The position numbers and the translations under genes were made by a program. A DNA stretch of 64,000 nt, taken from NCBI GenBank assembly GCA_963978545.1, contig OZ021723.1, positions 101,774,002 to 101,838,001 of the forward strand, written 5' to 3'. Positions 26,850 to 41,639 of the stretch are shown here, in pieces; position 1 is the first letter of the stretch; every line of letters begins with the position of its first letter. The notes under the pieces are model-generated. The model was given only the letters and a program-made list of their open reading frames with translations, made no database searches and was not told where the DNA came from. The DNA comes from Linyphia triangularis (lineage: Eukaryota > Arthropoda > Arachnida > Araneae > Linyphiidae).

Positions 26850-29820
26850 TAAAAAAAATGCGAAGGTGGTCAAAGTTTGGTCCAAATCTGTTCAGTTTAA
26901 AAGTTTTTCATCTTTAATTTTCCCAAGTTAATTGTATGGGAAATTTCAAATTTTTCAATTTTCACAATCTTTTTGCACCTTGTGTCTTAAAAATCATCAC
27001 CCCAATCAATTTCCACAATCGAATCGTTATTATAACTACATTTTACTGCTCAATGTCAAGAAATGCAAATTTCACGTATTGAAAGTACATGGGGGACGAT
27101 ATTCAATGAATTATTTTTCAAAAAGTAAAAATCTCAATTTTTTTTTATTTGGCGAAATATAAGCTTTTATATATTAGAATCTCCAATTCCAAATTTATAA
27201 CATAAAAAAATGTGAAGATGGTCAAAGGTTGGTCCAAATCTGTGCAATTTAAATATTTTTCATTTTCAATTTTCCCCATGTTAATTGTATAGGAAATTTC
27301 AATTTTCAAAATTTTACGATCTTTTTGCACCTTGTGTCATAAAAATCATCCCCCCAATCAATTTCCACAATCAAATCGTCATTATAACTATATTTTACTG
27401 CTCAATGTCAAGAAATGCAAATTTCACGTATTGAAAATACATGGGGGACGATATTCAATGAATTATTTTTCAAAAAGTAAAAATCTCAATTTTTTTTCCT
27501 TTGGTGAAATTAAAGCTTTTATATAGGAGAATCTCTAATTCCAAATTTATAACATAAAAAAAATGCGAAATTGGTCAAAGGCAGTCCAAATCTGATCAGT
27601 TTAAATGTTTTTCATCTTTAATTTTCCCTTTGTTAATTGTATGGAAAATTTCACATTTTTCAATTTTCGCAATCTTTTTGCACCTTGTGTCATAAAAATC
27701 ATCAATCCAATCAATTTCCACAATCAAATCATCCTTATAACAACATTTTACGTCGAGAAATACAAATTTCACATATTGAAAATACATGGGGGTTCTATAT
27801 TCAATGAATTATTCTTCAAAAAGTAAAAATCTCAATTTTTTTCCTTTGGCGAAATTGAAGCTTTTATATATTAGAATCTACATTTCCATTTTTTTAACAT
27901 AAAAAAAATGCGAAGGTGGTCAAAGTTTGGTCCAAATCTGTTCAGTTTAAAAGTTTTTCATCTTTAATTTTCCCATGTTAATTGTATAGGAAATTTCAAT
28001 TTTCAAAATTTTAAGATCTTTAAGCACCTTGTGTCAAAAAATCATCACCCCAATCAATTTCCACAATCAAATCGTCATTATAACTACATTTTACTGCTCA
28101 ATGTTAAGAAATGCAAATTTCACTTATTGAAAATACATGGGGGACGATATTCAATGAATTATAATTCAAAAAGTAAAAATCTCAATTTTTTTTCCTTTGG
28201 TGAATTTTAAAGCTTTTATATAGGAGAATCTCTAATTCCAAATTTATAACATAAAAAAAATGCGAAATTGGTCAAAGGCAGTACAAATCTGATCAGTTTA
28301 AATGTTTTTCATCTTTAATTTTCCCTTTGTTAATTGTATGGAAAATTTCACATTTTTCAATTTTCGCAATCTTTTTGCACCTTGTGTCATAAAAATCATC
28401 AATCCAATCAATTTCCACAATCAAATCATCCTTATAACAACATTTTACGTAGAGAAATACAAATTTCACATATTGAAAATACATGGGAGTTCTATATTCA
28501 ATGAATTATTCTTCAAAAAGTAAAAATCTCAATTTTTTTCCTTTGGCGAAATTGAAGCTTTTATATTGGAGAATCTACATTTCCAATTTTTTAACATAAA
28601 AAAAATGCGAAGGTGGTCAAAGTTTGGTCCAAATCTGTTCAGTTTAAAAGTTTTTCATCTTTAATTTTCCCATGTTAATTGTATGGGAAATTTCAAATTT
28701 TTCAATTTTCACAATCTTTTTACACCTTGTGTCATAAAAATAATCACCCCAATCAATTTCCACAATCAAATCGTCATTATAACTACATTTTACTGCTCAA
28801 TGTCAAGAAATGCAAATTTCAAGTATTGAAAGTACATGGGGGACGATATTCAATGAATTATTTTTCAAAAAGTAAAAATCTCAATTTTTTTTCCTTTGGC
28901 GAAATTGAAGCTTTTATATATTAGAATCTCCATTTCCAAATTTATAGCATAAAAAAAATGTGAAGATGGTCAAAGGTTGGTCCAAATCTGTGCAGTTTAA
29001 ATATTTTTCATTTTCAATTTTCCCCATGTTAATTGTATAGGATATTTCAATTTTCCAAATTTTACGATCTTTTTGCACCTTGTGTCAAAAAAATCATCAC
29101 CCCAATCAATTTCCACAATCAAATCGTCATTATAACTACATTTTACTTCTCAATGTCATGAAATGCAAATTTCACGTATTGAAAAACCATGGGGGACGAT
29201 ATTCAATGAATTATTTTTCAAAAAGTAAAAATCTCAATTTTTTTTCCTTTGGTGAAATTAAAGCTTTTATATAGGAGAATCTCTAATTCCAAATTTATAA
29301 CATAAAAAAAATGGGAAATTGGTCAAAGGCAGTCCAAAACTGGTCAGTTTAACAGTTTTTCATCTTTAATTTTCCCTATGTTAATTGTATGGAAAATTTC
29401 ACATTTTTCAATTTTCGCAATCTTTTTGCACCTTGTGTCATAAAAATCATCAATCCAATCAATTTCCACAATCTAATCATCCTTATAACTACATTTTACG
29501 TCGAGAAATACAAATTTCACATATTGAAAATACATGGGGGTTCTATATTCAATGAATTATTCTTCAAAAAGTAAAAATCTCAATTTTTTTTCCTTTGGCG
29601 AAATTGAAGCTTTTATATTGGAGAATCTACATTTCCAATTTTTTAACATAAAAAAAATGCGAAGGTGGTCAAAGTTTGGTCCAAATCTGTTCAGTTTAAA
29701 AGTTTTTCATCTTTAATTTTCCCATGTTAATTGCAAGGGAAATTTCAAATTTTTCAATTTTCACAATCTTTTTGCACCTTGTGTCATAAAAATCATCACA
29801 CCAATCAATTTCCACAATCA
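26850..29820. repeat. Copied block, counterpart of about 15,300-18,272 (offset 11,549 bp)
   Basis: Successive distinctive monomers appear in the same order and spacing in both places. They include the TATTTGGCGAAATATAAGC type, the CATCCCCCCAATC type, the GTACATGGGAGTTC type and the GAAAAACCATGGGGG type. Isolated private changes include GTGAATTTTAAAGC near 28,201 and TTTACTTCTCAATG near 29,146. Confidence 0.8.
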
Positions 29821-29829
29821 AATCGTCAT

Positions 29830-32740
29830 TATAACTACATTTTACTGCTCAATGTTAAGAAATGCAAATTTCACTTATTGAAAATACATGGGGGACGATA
29901 TTCAATGAATTATAATTCAAAAAGTAAAAATCTCAATTTTTTTTCCTTTGGTGAAATTAAAGCTTTTATATAGGAGAATCTCTAATTCCAAATTTATAAC
30001 ATAAAAAAAATGCGAAATTGGTCAAAGGCAGTACAAATCTGATCAGTTTAAATGTTTTTCATCTTTAATTTTCCCTTTGTTAATTGTATGGAAAATTTCA
30101 CATTTTTCAATTTTCGCAATCTTTTTGCACCTTGTGTCATAAAAATCATCAATCCAATCGATTTCCACAATCAAATCAACCTTATAACAACATTTTACGT
30201 AGAGAAATACAAATTTCACATATTGAAAATACATGGGAGTTCTATATTCAATGAATTATTCTTCAAAAAGTAAAAATCTCAATTTTTTTCCTTTGGCGAA
30301 ATTGAAGCTTTTATATTGGAGAATCTATATTTCCAATTTTTTAACATAAAAAAAATGCGAAGGTGGTCAAAGTTTGGTCCAAATCTGTTCAGTTTAAAAG
30401 TTTTTCATCTTTAATTTTCCCATGTTAATTGTATGGGAAATTTCAAATTTTTCAATTTTTACAATCTTTTTGCACCTTGTGTGTTAAAAATCATCAATCC
30501 AATCAATTTCCACAATCAAATCATCCTTATAACAACATTTTACGTAGAGAAATGCAAATTTCACCTATTGAAAATACATGGGGGTTCTATATTCAATGAA
30601 TTATTCTTGAAAAAGTAAAAATCTCAATTTTTTTTCCTTTGGCGAAATTGAAGCTTTTATATAGGAGAATCTACATTTCCAGTTTTTTAACATAAAAAAA
30701 AATGCGAAGGTGATCAAAGTTTGGTCCAAATCTGTTCAGTTTAAAAGTTTTTCATCTTTAATTTTCCCATGTTAATTGTATGGGAAATTTCAAATTTTTC
30801 AATTTTCACAATCTTTTTGCACCTTGTGTGTTAAAAATCATCACCCCAATCAATTTCCACAATCGAATCGTCATTATAACTACATTTTACTGCTCAATGT
30901 CAAGAAATGCAAATTTCACGTATTGAAAATACATGGGGGACGATATTCAATGAATTATTTTTCAAAAAGTAAAAATCTCATTTTTTTTTCCTTTGGCGAA
31001 ATTGAAGCATTTATATAGGAGAATCTCCATTCCCAAATTTTTAATATAAAAAAAATGCGAAGGTTGTCAAAGGTTGGTCCAAATCTGTGCAGTTTAAATA
31101 TTTTTCATTTTCAAATTTCCCATGTTAAATGTATAGGAAATTTCAAACTTTGCAATTTTCGAAATTTTACGATCTTTTTAAACCTTGTGTCATAAAAATC
31201 ATCACCCCAATCAATTTCCACAATCAAATCGTCATTATAACTACATTTTACTGCTCAATGTCAAGAAATGCAAATTTCACGTATTGAAAATACATGGGGG
31301 ACGATATTCAATGAATTATTTTTCAAAAAGTAAAAATCTCAATTTTTTTTAATTTGGCGAAATTGAAGCTTTTATATATTAGAATCTACATTTCCAATAT
31401 TTTAACATAAAAAAATGCGAAGGTGGTCAAAGTTTGGTCCAAATCTGTTCAGTTTAAAAGTTTTTCATCTTTAATTTTCCCATGTTAATTGTATGGGAAA
31501 TTTCAAATTTTTCAATTTTCACAATCTTTTTACACCTTGTGTCATAAAAATAATCACCCCAAACAATGTCCACAATCAAATTGTCATTATAACTATATTT
31601 TACGTCGAGAAATGCAAATTTCACCTATTGAAAATACATGGGGGTTCTATATTCAATGAATTATTCTTCAAAAAGTAAAAATCTCAATTTTTTTTTCTTT
31701 GGCGAAATTGAAGCTTTTATATTGGAGAATCTACATTTCCAATTTTTTAACATAAAAAAAATGCGAAGGTGGTCAAAGTTTGGTCCAAATCTGTTCAGTT
31801 TAAAAGTTTTTCATCTTTAATTTTCCCCATGTTTATTGTATAGGAAATTTCAATTTTCAAAATTTTAAGATCTTTAAGCACCTTGTGTCAAAAAATCATC
31901 ACCCCAATCAATTTCCACAATCAAATCGTCATTATAACTACATTTTACTGCTCAATTTTAAGAAATGCAAATTTCACGTATTGAAAATACATGGGGGACG
32001 ATATTCAATGAATTATAATTCAAAAAGTAAAAATTTCAATTTTTTTTCCTTTGGTGAAATTAAAGCTTTTATATAGGAGAATCTCTAATTCCAAATTTAT
32101 AACATAAAAAAAATGCGAAATTGGTCAAAGGTTGGTCCAAATCTGGTCAGTTTAAAAGTTTTTCATCTTTAATTTTCCCCATGTAAATTGTATGGGAAAT
32201 TTCAAATTTTTCAATTTTCACAATCTTTTTACACCTTGTGTCATAAAAATCATCACCCCAATCAATGTCCACAATCAAATCGTCATTATAACTATATTTT
32301 ACGTCGAGAAATGCAAATTTCACCTATTGAAAATACATGGGGGTTCTATATTCAATGAATTATTCTTCAAAAAGTAAAAATCTCAATTTTTTTTCCTTTG
32401 GCGAAATTGAAGCTTTTATATAGGAGAATCTACATTTCCAATTTTTTAACATAAAAAAAATGCGAAGGTGGTCAAAGTTTGGTCCAAATCTGTTCAGTTT
32501 AAAAGTTTTTCATATTTAATTTTCCCAAGTTAATTGTATGGGAAATTTCAAATTTTTCAATTTTCACAATCTTTTTGCACCTTGTGTCTTAAAAATCATC
32601 ACCCCAATCAATTTCCACAATCGAATCGTTATTATAACTACATTTTACTGCTCAATGTCAAGAAATGCAAATTTCACGTATTGAAAGTACATGGGGGACG
32701 ATATTCAATGAATTATTTTTCAAAAAGTAAAAATCTCAAT
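29830..32740. repeat. Copied block, counterpart of about 21,433-24,343 (offset 8,397 bp)
   Basis: Starting inside one monomer near 29,830, the sequence stops following the 18.2-kb region and follows the 21.4-kb region instead. The monomer order is the same, with ATCAACC, TTCTTGAAAAAG, GAAGCATTT and AATTTTAAGAAATG variants. Small private changes occur (CCAATCGATTTCC near 30,157, ATGTTTATTG near 31,830). Confidence 0.8.
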
Positions 32741-33299
32741 TTTTTATTATTTGGCGAAATATAAGCTTTTATATATTAGAATCTCCAATTCCAAATTTAT
32801 AACATAAAAAAAATGTGAAGATGGTCAAAGGTTGGTCCAAATCTGTGCAATTTAAATATTTTTCATTTTCAATTTTCCCCATGTTAATTGTATAGGAAAT
32901 TTCAATTTTCAAAATTTTACGATCTTTTTGCACCTTGTGTCATAAAAATCATCCCCCCAATCAATTTCCACAATCAAATCGTCATTATAACTACATTTTA
33001 CTGCTCAATGTCAAGAAATGCAAATTTCACGTATTGAAAATACATGGGGGACGATATTCAATGAATTATTTTTCAAAAAGTAAAAATCTCAATTTTTTTC
33101 CTTTGGTGAAATTAAAGCTTTTATATAGGAGAATCTCTAATTCCAAATTTATAACATAAAAAAAATGCGAAATTGGTCAAAGGCATTTCAAATCTGATCA
33201 GTTTAAATGTTTTTCATCTTTAATTTTCCCTTTGTTAATTGTATGGAAAATTTCACATTTTTCAATTTTCACAATCTTTTTGCTTATTGTGTCACAAAA

Positions 33300-35950
33300 A
33301 GCATCACCCCAATCAATTTCCACAATCGAATCGTCATTATAACTACATTTTACTGCTCAATGTCAAGAAATGCAAATTTCACGTATTGAAAGTACATGGG
33401 GGACGATATTCAATGAATTATTTTTCAAAAAGTAAAAATCTCAATTGTTTTCCTTTGGCGAAATTGAAGCTTTTATATATTAGAATCTCCATTTCCAAAT
33501 TTATAGCATAAAAAAAATGTGAAGATGGTCAAAGGTTGGTCCAAATCTGTGCAGTTTAAATATTTTTCATTTTCAATTTTCCCCATGTTAATTGTATAGG
33601 AAATTTCAAACTTTGCAATTTTCGAAATTTTACGATCTTTTTGCACCTTGTGTCATAAAAATCATCACCCCAATCAATTTCCACAATCAAATCGTCATTA
33701 TAACTACATTTTAATGCTCAATGTCAAGAAATGCAAATTTCACGTATTGAAAGTACATGGGGGACGATATTCAATGAATTATTTTTCAAAAAGTAAAAAT
33801 CTCAATTTTTTTTTCCTTTGGCGAAATTGAAGCTTTTATATTTGAGAATCTACATTTCCATTTTTTAACATAAAAAAAATGCGAAGGTGGTCAAAGTTTG
33901 GTCCAAATCTGTTCAGTTTAAAAGTTTTTCATCTTTAATTTTCCCATGTTAATTGTATGGGAAATTTCAAATTTTTCAATTTTCACAATCTTTTTGCACA
34001 TTGTGTCATAAAAATCATCACCCCAATCAATTTAAACAATCGAATCGTCATTATAACTACATTTTACTGCTCAATGTCAAGAAATGCAAATTTCACGTAT
34101 TGAAAGTACATGGGGGACGATATTCAATGAATTATTTTTCAAAAAGTAAAAATCTCAATTTTTTTTCCTTTGGCGAAATTGAAGCTTTTTTTATTAGAAT
34201 CTCCATTTCCAAATTTATAGCATAAAAAAAATGTGAAGATGGTCAAAGTTTGGTCCAAATCTGTGCAGTTTAAATATTTTTCATTTTCAATTTTCCCCAT
34301 GTTAATTGTATAGGAAATTTCAAACTTTGCAATTTTCGAAATTTTACGATCTTTTTGCACCTTGTGTCATAAAAATCATCACCCCAATCAATTTCCACAA
34401 TCAAATCGTCATTATAACTACATTTTACTGCTCAATGTCAAGAAATGCAAATTTCACGTATTGAAAGTACATGGGGGACGATATTCAATGAATTATTTTT
34501 CAAAAAGTAAAAATCTCAATTTTTTTTCCTTTGGCGAAATTGAAGCTTTTATATTGGAGAATCTACATTTCCAATTTTTTAACATAAAAAAAATGCGAAG
34601 GTGGTCAAAGTTTGGTCCAAATCTGTTCAGTTTAAAAGTTTTTCATCTTTAATTTTCCCATGTTAATTGTATGGGAAATTTCAAATTTTTCAATTTTCAC
34701 AATCTTTTTGCTTATTGTGTCACAAAAAGCATCACCCCAATCAATTTCCATAATCGAATCGTCATTATAACTACATTTTACTGCTCAATGTCAAGAAATG
34801 CAAATTTCACGTATTGAAAGTACATGGGGGACGATATTCAATGAATTATTTTTCAAAAAGTAAAAATCTCAATTTTTTTTCCTTTGGCGAAATTGAAGCT
34901 TTTATATATTAGAATCTCCATTTCCAAATTTATAGCATAAAAAAAATGTGAAGATGGTCAAAGGTTGGTCCAAATCTGTGCAGTTTAAATAATTTTCATT
35001 TTCAATTTTCCCCATGATAATTGTATAGGAAATTTCAATTTTCAAAATTTTACGATCTTTTTGCACCTTGTGTCATAAAAATCATCACCCCAATCAATTT
35101 CCACAATCAAATCGTCATTATAACTACATTTTACTGCTCAATGTCAAGAAATGCAAATTTCACGTATTGAAAGTACATGGGGGACGATATTCAATGAATT
35201 ATTTTTCAAAAAGTAAAAATCTCAATTGTTTTCCTTTGGCGAAATTGAAGCTTTTATATATTAGAATCTCCATTTCCAAATTTATAGCATAAAAAAAATG
35301 TGAAGATGGTCAAAGGTTGGTCCAAATCTGTGCAGTTTAAATATTTTTCATTTTCAATTTTCCCCATGTTAATTGTATAGGAAATTTCAAACTTTGCAAT
35401 TTTCGAAATTTTACGATCTTTTTGCACCTTGTGTCATAAAAATCATCACCCCAATCAATTTCCACAATCAAATCGTCATTATAACTACATTTTAATGCTC
35501 AATGTCAAGAAATGCAAATTTCACGTATTGAAAGTACATGGGGGACGATATTCAATGAATTATTTTTCAAAAAGTAAAAATCTCAATTTTTTTTTCCTTT
35601 GGCGAAATTGAAGCTTTTATATTTGAGAATCTACATTTCCATTTTTTAACATAAAAAAAATGCGAAGGTGGTCAAAGTTTGGTCCAAATCTGTTCAGTTT
35701 AAAAGTTTTTCATCTCTAATTTTCCCATGTTAATTGTATGGGAAATTTCAAATTTTTCAATTTTCACAATCTTTTTGCACATTGTGTCATAAAAATCATC
35801 ACCCCAATCAATTTCCACAATCAAATCGTCATTATAACTACATTTTACTGCTCAATGTCAAGAAATGCAAATTTCACGTATTGAAAGTACATGGGGGACG
35901 ATATTCAATGAATTATTTTTCAAAAGTAAAAATCTCAATTTTTTTTCCTT
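33300..35950. repeat. Higher-order repeat, 1,781-bp unit (5 monomers), about 1.5 copies
   Basis: The TCAATTGTTTTCCTTTGG, TTTTAATGCTCAATG and TATTTGAGAATCTACATTTCC variants recur 1,781 bp apart (for example near 33,444 and 35,225). A CTTATTGTGTCACAAAAAGC variant also marks monomers at about 33,283 and 34,711. Confidence 0.75.
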
Positions 35951-36451
35951 TGTCGAAATTGAAGCTTTTATATATTAGAATCTCCATTTCCAAATTTATA
36001 GCATAAAAAAAATGTGAAGATGGTCAAAGGTTGGTCCAAATCTGTGCAGTTTAAATATTTTTCATTTTCAAATTTCCCATGTTAAATGTATAGGAAATTT
36101 CAAACTTTGCAATTTTCGAAATTTTACGATCTTTTTGCACCTTGTGTCATAAAAATCATCACCCCAGTAAATTTCCACAATCGAATCGTCATTATAACTA
36201 CATTTTACTGCTCAATGTCAAGAAATGCAAATTTCACGTATTGAAAATACATGGGGGACGATATTCAATGAATTATTTTTCAAAAAGTAAAAATCTCAAT
36301 TTTTTTTTTCCTTTGCCGAAATTGAAGCTTTTATATTGGAGAATCTACATTTCCAATTTTTTAACATAAAAAAAATGCGAATAAAGTGGTCAAAGTTTGG
36401 TCCAAATCTGTTCAGTTTAAAAGTTTTTCATCTTTAATTTTCCCATGTTAA

Positions 36452-39400
36452 TTGTATGGGAAATTTCAAATTTTTCAATTTTCACAATCTTTTTGCACAT
36501 TGTGTCATAAAAATCATCACCCCAATCAATTTCCACAATCGAATCGTCATTATAACTACATTTTACTGCTCAATGTCAAGAAATGCAAATTTCACGTATT
36601 GAAAGTACATGGGGGACGATATTCAATGAATTATTTTTCAAAAAGTAAAAATCTCAATTTTTTTTCCTTTGACGAAATTGAAGCTTTTTTATATTAGAAT
36701 CTCCATTTCCAAATTTATAGCATAAAAAAAATGTGAAGATGGTCAAAGGTTGGTCCAAATCTGTGCAGTTTAAATATTTTTCATTTTCAATTTTCCCCAT
36801 GTTAATTGTATAGGAAATTTCAAACTTTGCAATTTTCGAAATTTTACGATCTTTTTGCACCTTGTGTCATAAAAATCATCACCCCAATCAATTTCCACAA
36901 TCAAATCGTCATTATAACTACATTTTACTGCTCAATGTCAAGAAATGCAAATTTCACGTATTGAAAGTACATGGGGGACGATATTCAATGAATTATTTTT
37001 CAAAAAGTAAAAATCTCAATTTTTTTTCCTTTGGCGAAATTGAAGCTTTTATATTGGAGAATCTACATTTCCAATTTTTTAACATAAAAAAAATGCGAAG
37101 GTGGTCAAAGTTTGGTCCAAATCTGTTCAGTTTAAAAGTTTTTCATCTTTAATTTTCCCATGTTAATTGTATGGGAAATTTCAAATTTTTCAATTTTCAC
37201 AATCTTTTTGCACATTATGTCACAAAAATCATCACCCCAATCAATTTCCACAATCGAATCGTCATTATAACTACATTTTACTGCTCAATGTCAAGAAATG
37301 CAAATTTCACGTATTGAAAGTACATGGGGGACGATATTCAATGAATTATTTTTCAAAAAGTAAAAATCTCAATTTTTTTTCCCTTGGCGAAATTGAAGCT
37401 TTTATATATTAGAATCTCCATTTCCAAATTTATAGCATAAAAAAAATGTGAAGATGGTCAAAGGTTGGTCCAAATCTGTGCAGTTTAAATATTTTTCATT
37501 TTCAAATTTCCCATGTTAAATGTATAGGAAATTTCAAACTTTGCAATTTTCGAAATTTTACGATCTTTTTGCACCTTGTGTCATAAAAATCATCACCCCA
37601 GTAAATTTCCACAATCGAATCGTCATTATAACTACATTTTACTGCTCAATGTCAAGAAATGCAAATTTCACGTATTGAAAATACATGGGGGACGATATTC
37701 AATGAATTATTTTTCAAAAAGTAAAAATCTCAATTTTTTTTTTTTTTTGGCGAAATTGAAGCTTTTATATTGGAGAATCTACATTTCCAATTTTTTAACA
37801 TAAAAAAAATGCGAAGGTGGTCAAAGTTTGGTCCAAATCTGTTCAGTTTAAAAGTTTTTCATCTTTAATTTTCCCATGTTAATTGTATGGGAAATTTCAA
37901 ATTTTTCAATTTTCACAATCTTTTTGCACATTGTGTCATAAAAATCATCACCCCAATCAATTTCCACAATCGAATCGTCATTATAACTACATTTTACTGC
38001 TCAATGTCAAGAAATGCAAATTTCACGTATTGAAAGTACATGGGGGACGATATTCAATGAATTATTTTTCAAAAAGTAAAAATCTCAATTTTTTTTCCTT
38101 TGGCGAAATTGAAGCTTTTTTATATTAGAATCTCCATTTCCAAATTTATAGCATAAAAAAAATGTGAGGATGGTCAAAGGTTGGTCCAAATCTGTGCAGT
38201 TTAAATATTTTTCATTTTCAATTTTCCCCATGTTAATTGTATAGGAAATTTCAAACTTTGCAATTTTCTAAATTTTACGATCTTTTTGCACCTTGTGTCA
38301 TAAAAATCATCACCCCAATCAATTTCCACAATCAAATCGTCATTATAACTACATTTTACTGCTCAATGTCAAGAAATGCAAATTTCACGTATTGAAAGTA
38401 CATGGGGGACGATATTCAATGAATTATTTTTCAAAAAGTAAAAATCTCAATTTTTTTTCCTTTGGCGAAATTGAAGCTTTTATATTGGAGAATCTACATT
38501 TCCAATTTTTTAACATAAAAAAAATGCGAAGGTGGTCAAAGTTTGGTCCAAATCTGTTCAGTTTAAAAGTTTTTCATCTTTAATTTTCCCATGTTAATTG
38601 TATGGGAAATTTCAAATTTTTCAATTTTCACAATCTTTTTGCACATTATGTCACAAAAATCATCACCCCAATCAATTTCCACAATCGAATCGTCATTATA
38701 ACTACATTTTACTGCTCAATGTCAAGAAATGCAAATTTCACGTATTGAAAGTACATGGGGGACGATATTCAATGAATTATTTTTCAAAAAGTAAAAATCT
38801 CAATTTTTTTTCCCTTGGCGAAATTGAAGCTTTTATATATTAGAATCTCCATTTCCAAATTTATAGCATAAAAAAAATGTGAAGATGGTCAAAGGTTGGT
38901 CCAAATCTGTGCAGTTTAAATATTTTTCATTTTCAAATTTCCCATGTTAAATGTATAGGAAATTTCAAACTTTGCAATTTTCGAAATTTTACGATCTTTT
39001 TGCACCTTGTGTCATAAAAATCATCACCCCAGTAAATTTCCACAATCGAATCGTCATTATAACTACATTTTACTGCTCAATGTCAAGAAATGCAAATTTC
39101 ACGTATTGAAAATACATGGGGGACGATATTCAATGAATTATTTTTCAAAAAGTAAAAATCTCAATTTTTTTTTTTTTTTGGCGAAATTGAAGCTTTTATA
39201 TTGGAGAATCTACATTTCCAATTTTTTAACATAAAAAAAATGCGAAGGTGGTCAAAGTTTGGTCCAAATCTGTTCAGTTTAAAAGTTTTTCATCTTTAAT
39301 TTTCCCATGTTAATTGTATGGGAAATTTCAAATTTTTCAATTTTCACAATCTTTTTGCACATTGTGTCATAAAAATCATCACCCCAATCAATTTCCACAA

Positions 39401-40440
39401 TCGAATCGTCATTATAACTACATTTTACTGCTCAATGTCAAGAAATGCAAATTTCACGTATTGAAAGTACATGGGGGACGATATTCAATGAATTATTTTT
39501 CAAAAAGTAAAAATCTCAATTTTTTTTCCTTTGGCGAAATTGAAGCTTTTTTATATTAGAATCTCCATTTCCAAATTTATAGCATAAAAAAAATGTGAGG
39601 ATGGTCAAAGGTTGGTCCAAATCTGTGCAGTTTAAATATTTTTCATTTTCAATTTTCCCCATGTTAATTGTATAGGAAATTTCAAACTTTGCAATTTTCT
39701 AAATTTTACGATCTTTTTGCACCTTGTGTCATAAAAATCATCACCCCAATCAATTTCCACAATCAAATCGTCATTATAACTACATTTTACTGCTCAATGT
39801 CAAGAAATGCAAATTTCACGTATTGAAAGTACATGGGGGACGATATTCAATGAATTATTTTTCAAAAAGTAAAAATCTCAATTTTTTTTCCTTTGGTGAA
39901 ATTGAAGCTTTTATATTGGAGAATCTACATTTCCAATTTTTTAACATAAAAAAAATGCGAAGGTGGTCAAAGTTTGGTCCAAATCTGTTCAGTTTAAAAG
40001 TTTTTCATCTTTAATTTTCCCATGTTAATTGTATGGGAAATTTCAAATTTTTCAATTTTCACAATCTTTTTGCACATTGTGTCACAAAAATCATCACCCC
40101 AATCAATTTCCACAATCGAATCGTCATTATAACTACATTTTACTGCTCAATGTCAAGAAATGCAAATTTCACGTATTGAAAGTACATGGGGGACGATATT
40201 CAATGAATTATTTTTCAAAAAGTAAAAATCTCAATTTTTTTTCCTTTGGCGAAATTGAAGCTTTTATATATTAGAATCTCCATTTCCAAATTTATAGCAT
40301 AAAAAAAATGTGAAGATGGTCAAAGGTTGGTCCAAATCTGTGCAGTTTAAATATTTTTCATTTTCAATTTTCCCCATGTTAATTGTATAGGAAATTTCAA
40401 ACTTTGCAATTTTCGAAATTTTACGATCTTTTTGCACCTT
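36452..40440. repeat. Higher-order repeat, 1,431-bp unit (4 monomers), about 2.8 copies
   Basis: The same four-monomer sequence starts at about 36,452, 37,883 and 39,314. Shared marks include CACATTATGTCACAAAAATC, ATCACCCCAGTAAATTTCC, a long T run before GGCGAAATTGAAGC near 37,735 and 39,166, and GTGTGAGGATGG in two of the units. The third unit departs after about 40,440 and gains one monomer, so the CCCCAGTAAATTT monomer falls at about 40,822 instead of 40,460. Confidence 0.85.
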
Positions 40441-41639
40441 GTGTCATAAAAATCATCACCCCAATCAATTTCCACAATCAAATCGTCATTATAACTACAT
40501 TTTACTGCTCAATGTCAAGAAATGCAAATTTCACGTATTGAAAGTACGTGGGGGACGATATTCAATGAATTATTTTTCAAAAAGTAAAAATCTCAATTTT
40601 TTTTCCTTTGTCGAAATTGAAGCTTTTATATATTAGAATCTCCATTTCCAAATTTATAGCATAAAAAAAATGTGTAGATGGTCAAAGGTTGGTCCAAATC
40701 TGTGCAGTTTAAATATTTTTCATTTTCAAATTTCCCATGTTAAATGTATAGGAAATTTCAAACTTTGCAATTTTCGAAATTTTACGATCTTTTTGCACCT
40801 TGTGTCATAAAAATCATCACCCCAGTAAATTTCCACAATCGAATCGTCATTATAACTACATTTTACTGCTCAATGTCAAGAAATGCAAATTTCACGTATT
40901 GAAAATACATGGGGGACGATATTCAATGAATTATTTTTCAAAAAGTAAAAATCTCAATTTTTTTTTCCTTTGGCGAAATTGAAGCTTTTATATTGGAGAA
41001 TCTACATTTCCAATTTTTTAACATAAAAAAAATGCGAAGGTGGTCAAAGTTTGGTCCAAATCTGTTCAGTTTAAAAGTTTTCATCTTTAATTTTCCCATG
41101 TTAATTGTATGTTAAATTTCAAATTTTTCAATTTTCACAATCTTTTTGCACATTGTGTCATAAAAATCATCACCCCAATCAATTTCCACAATCGAATCGT
41201 CATTATAACTACATTTTACTGCTCAATGTCAAGAAATGCAAATTTCACGTATTGAAAGTACATGGGGGACGATATTCAATGAATTATTTTTCAAAAAGTA
41301 AAAATCTCAATTTTTTTTCCTTTGGCGAAATTGAAGCTTTTATATTGGAGAATCTACATTTCCAATTTTTTAACATAAAAAAAATGCGAAGGTGGTCAAA
41401 GTTTGGTCCAAATCTGTGCAGTTTAAATATTTTTCATTTTCAATTTTCCCCATGTTAATTGTATAGGAAATTTCAAACTTTGCAATTTTCGAAATTTTAC
41501 GATCTTTTTGCACCTTGTGTCATAAAAATCATCACCCCAATCAATTTCCACAATCAAATCGTCATTATAACTACATTTTACTGCTCAATGTCAAGAAATG
41601 CAAATTTCACGTATTGAAAGTACGTGGGGGACGATATTC

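Noticed and set aside
97..41458. About 150 open frames of 60-117 codons on both strands, many encoding very similar peptides (for example around MYGKFQIFQFSQSF)
   Set aside because: They repeat only because the satellite repeats. Overlapping frames on both strands are open over the same bases, indels between monomers change frame freely, starts and stops fall at landmarks of the monomer, and no domain is recognisable.
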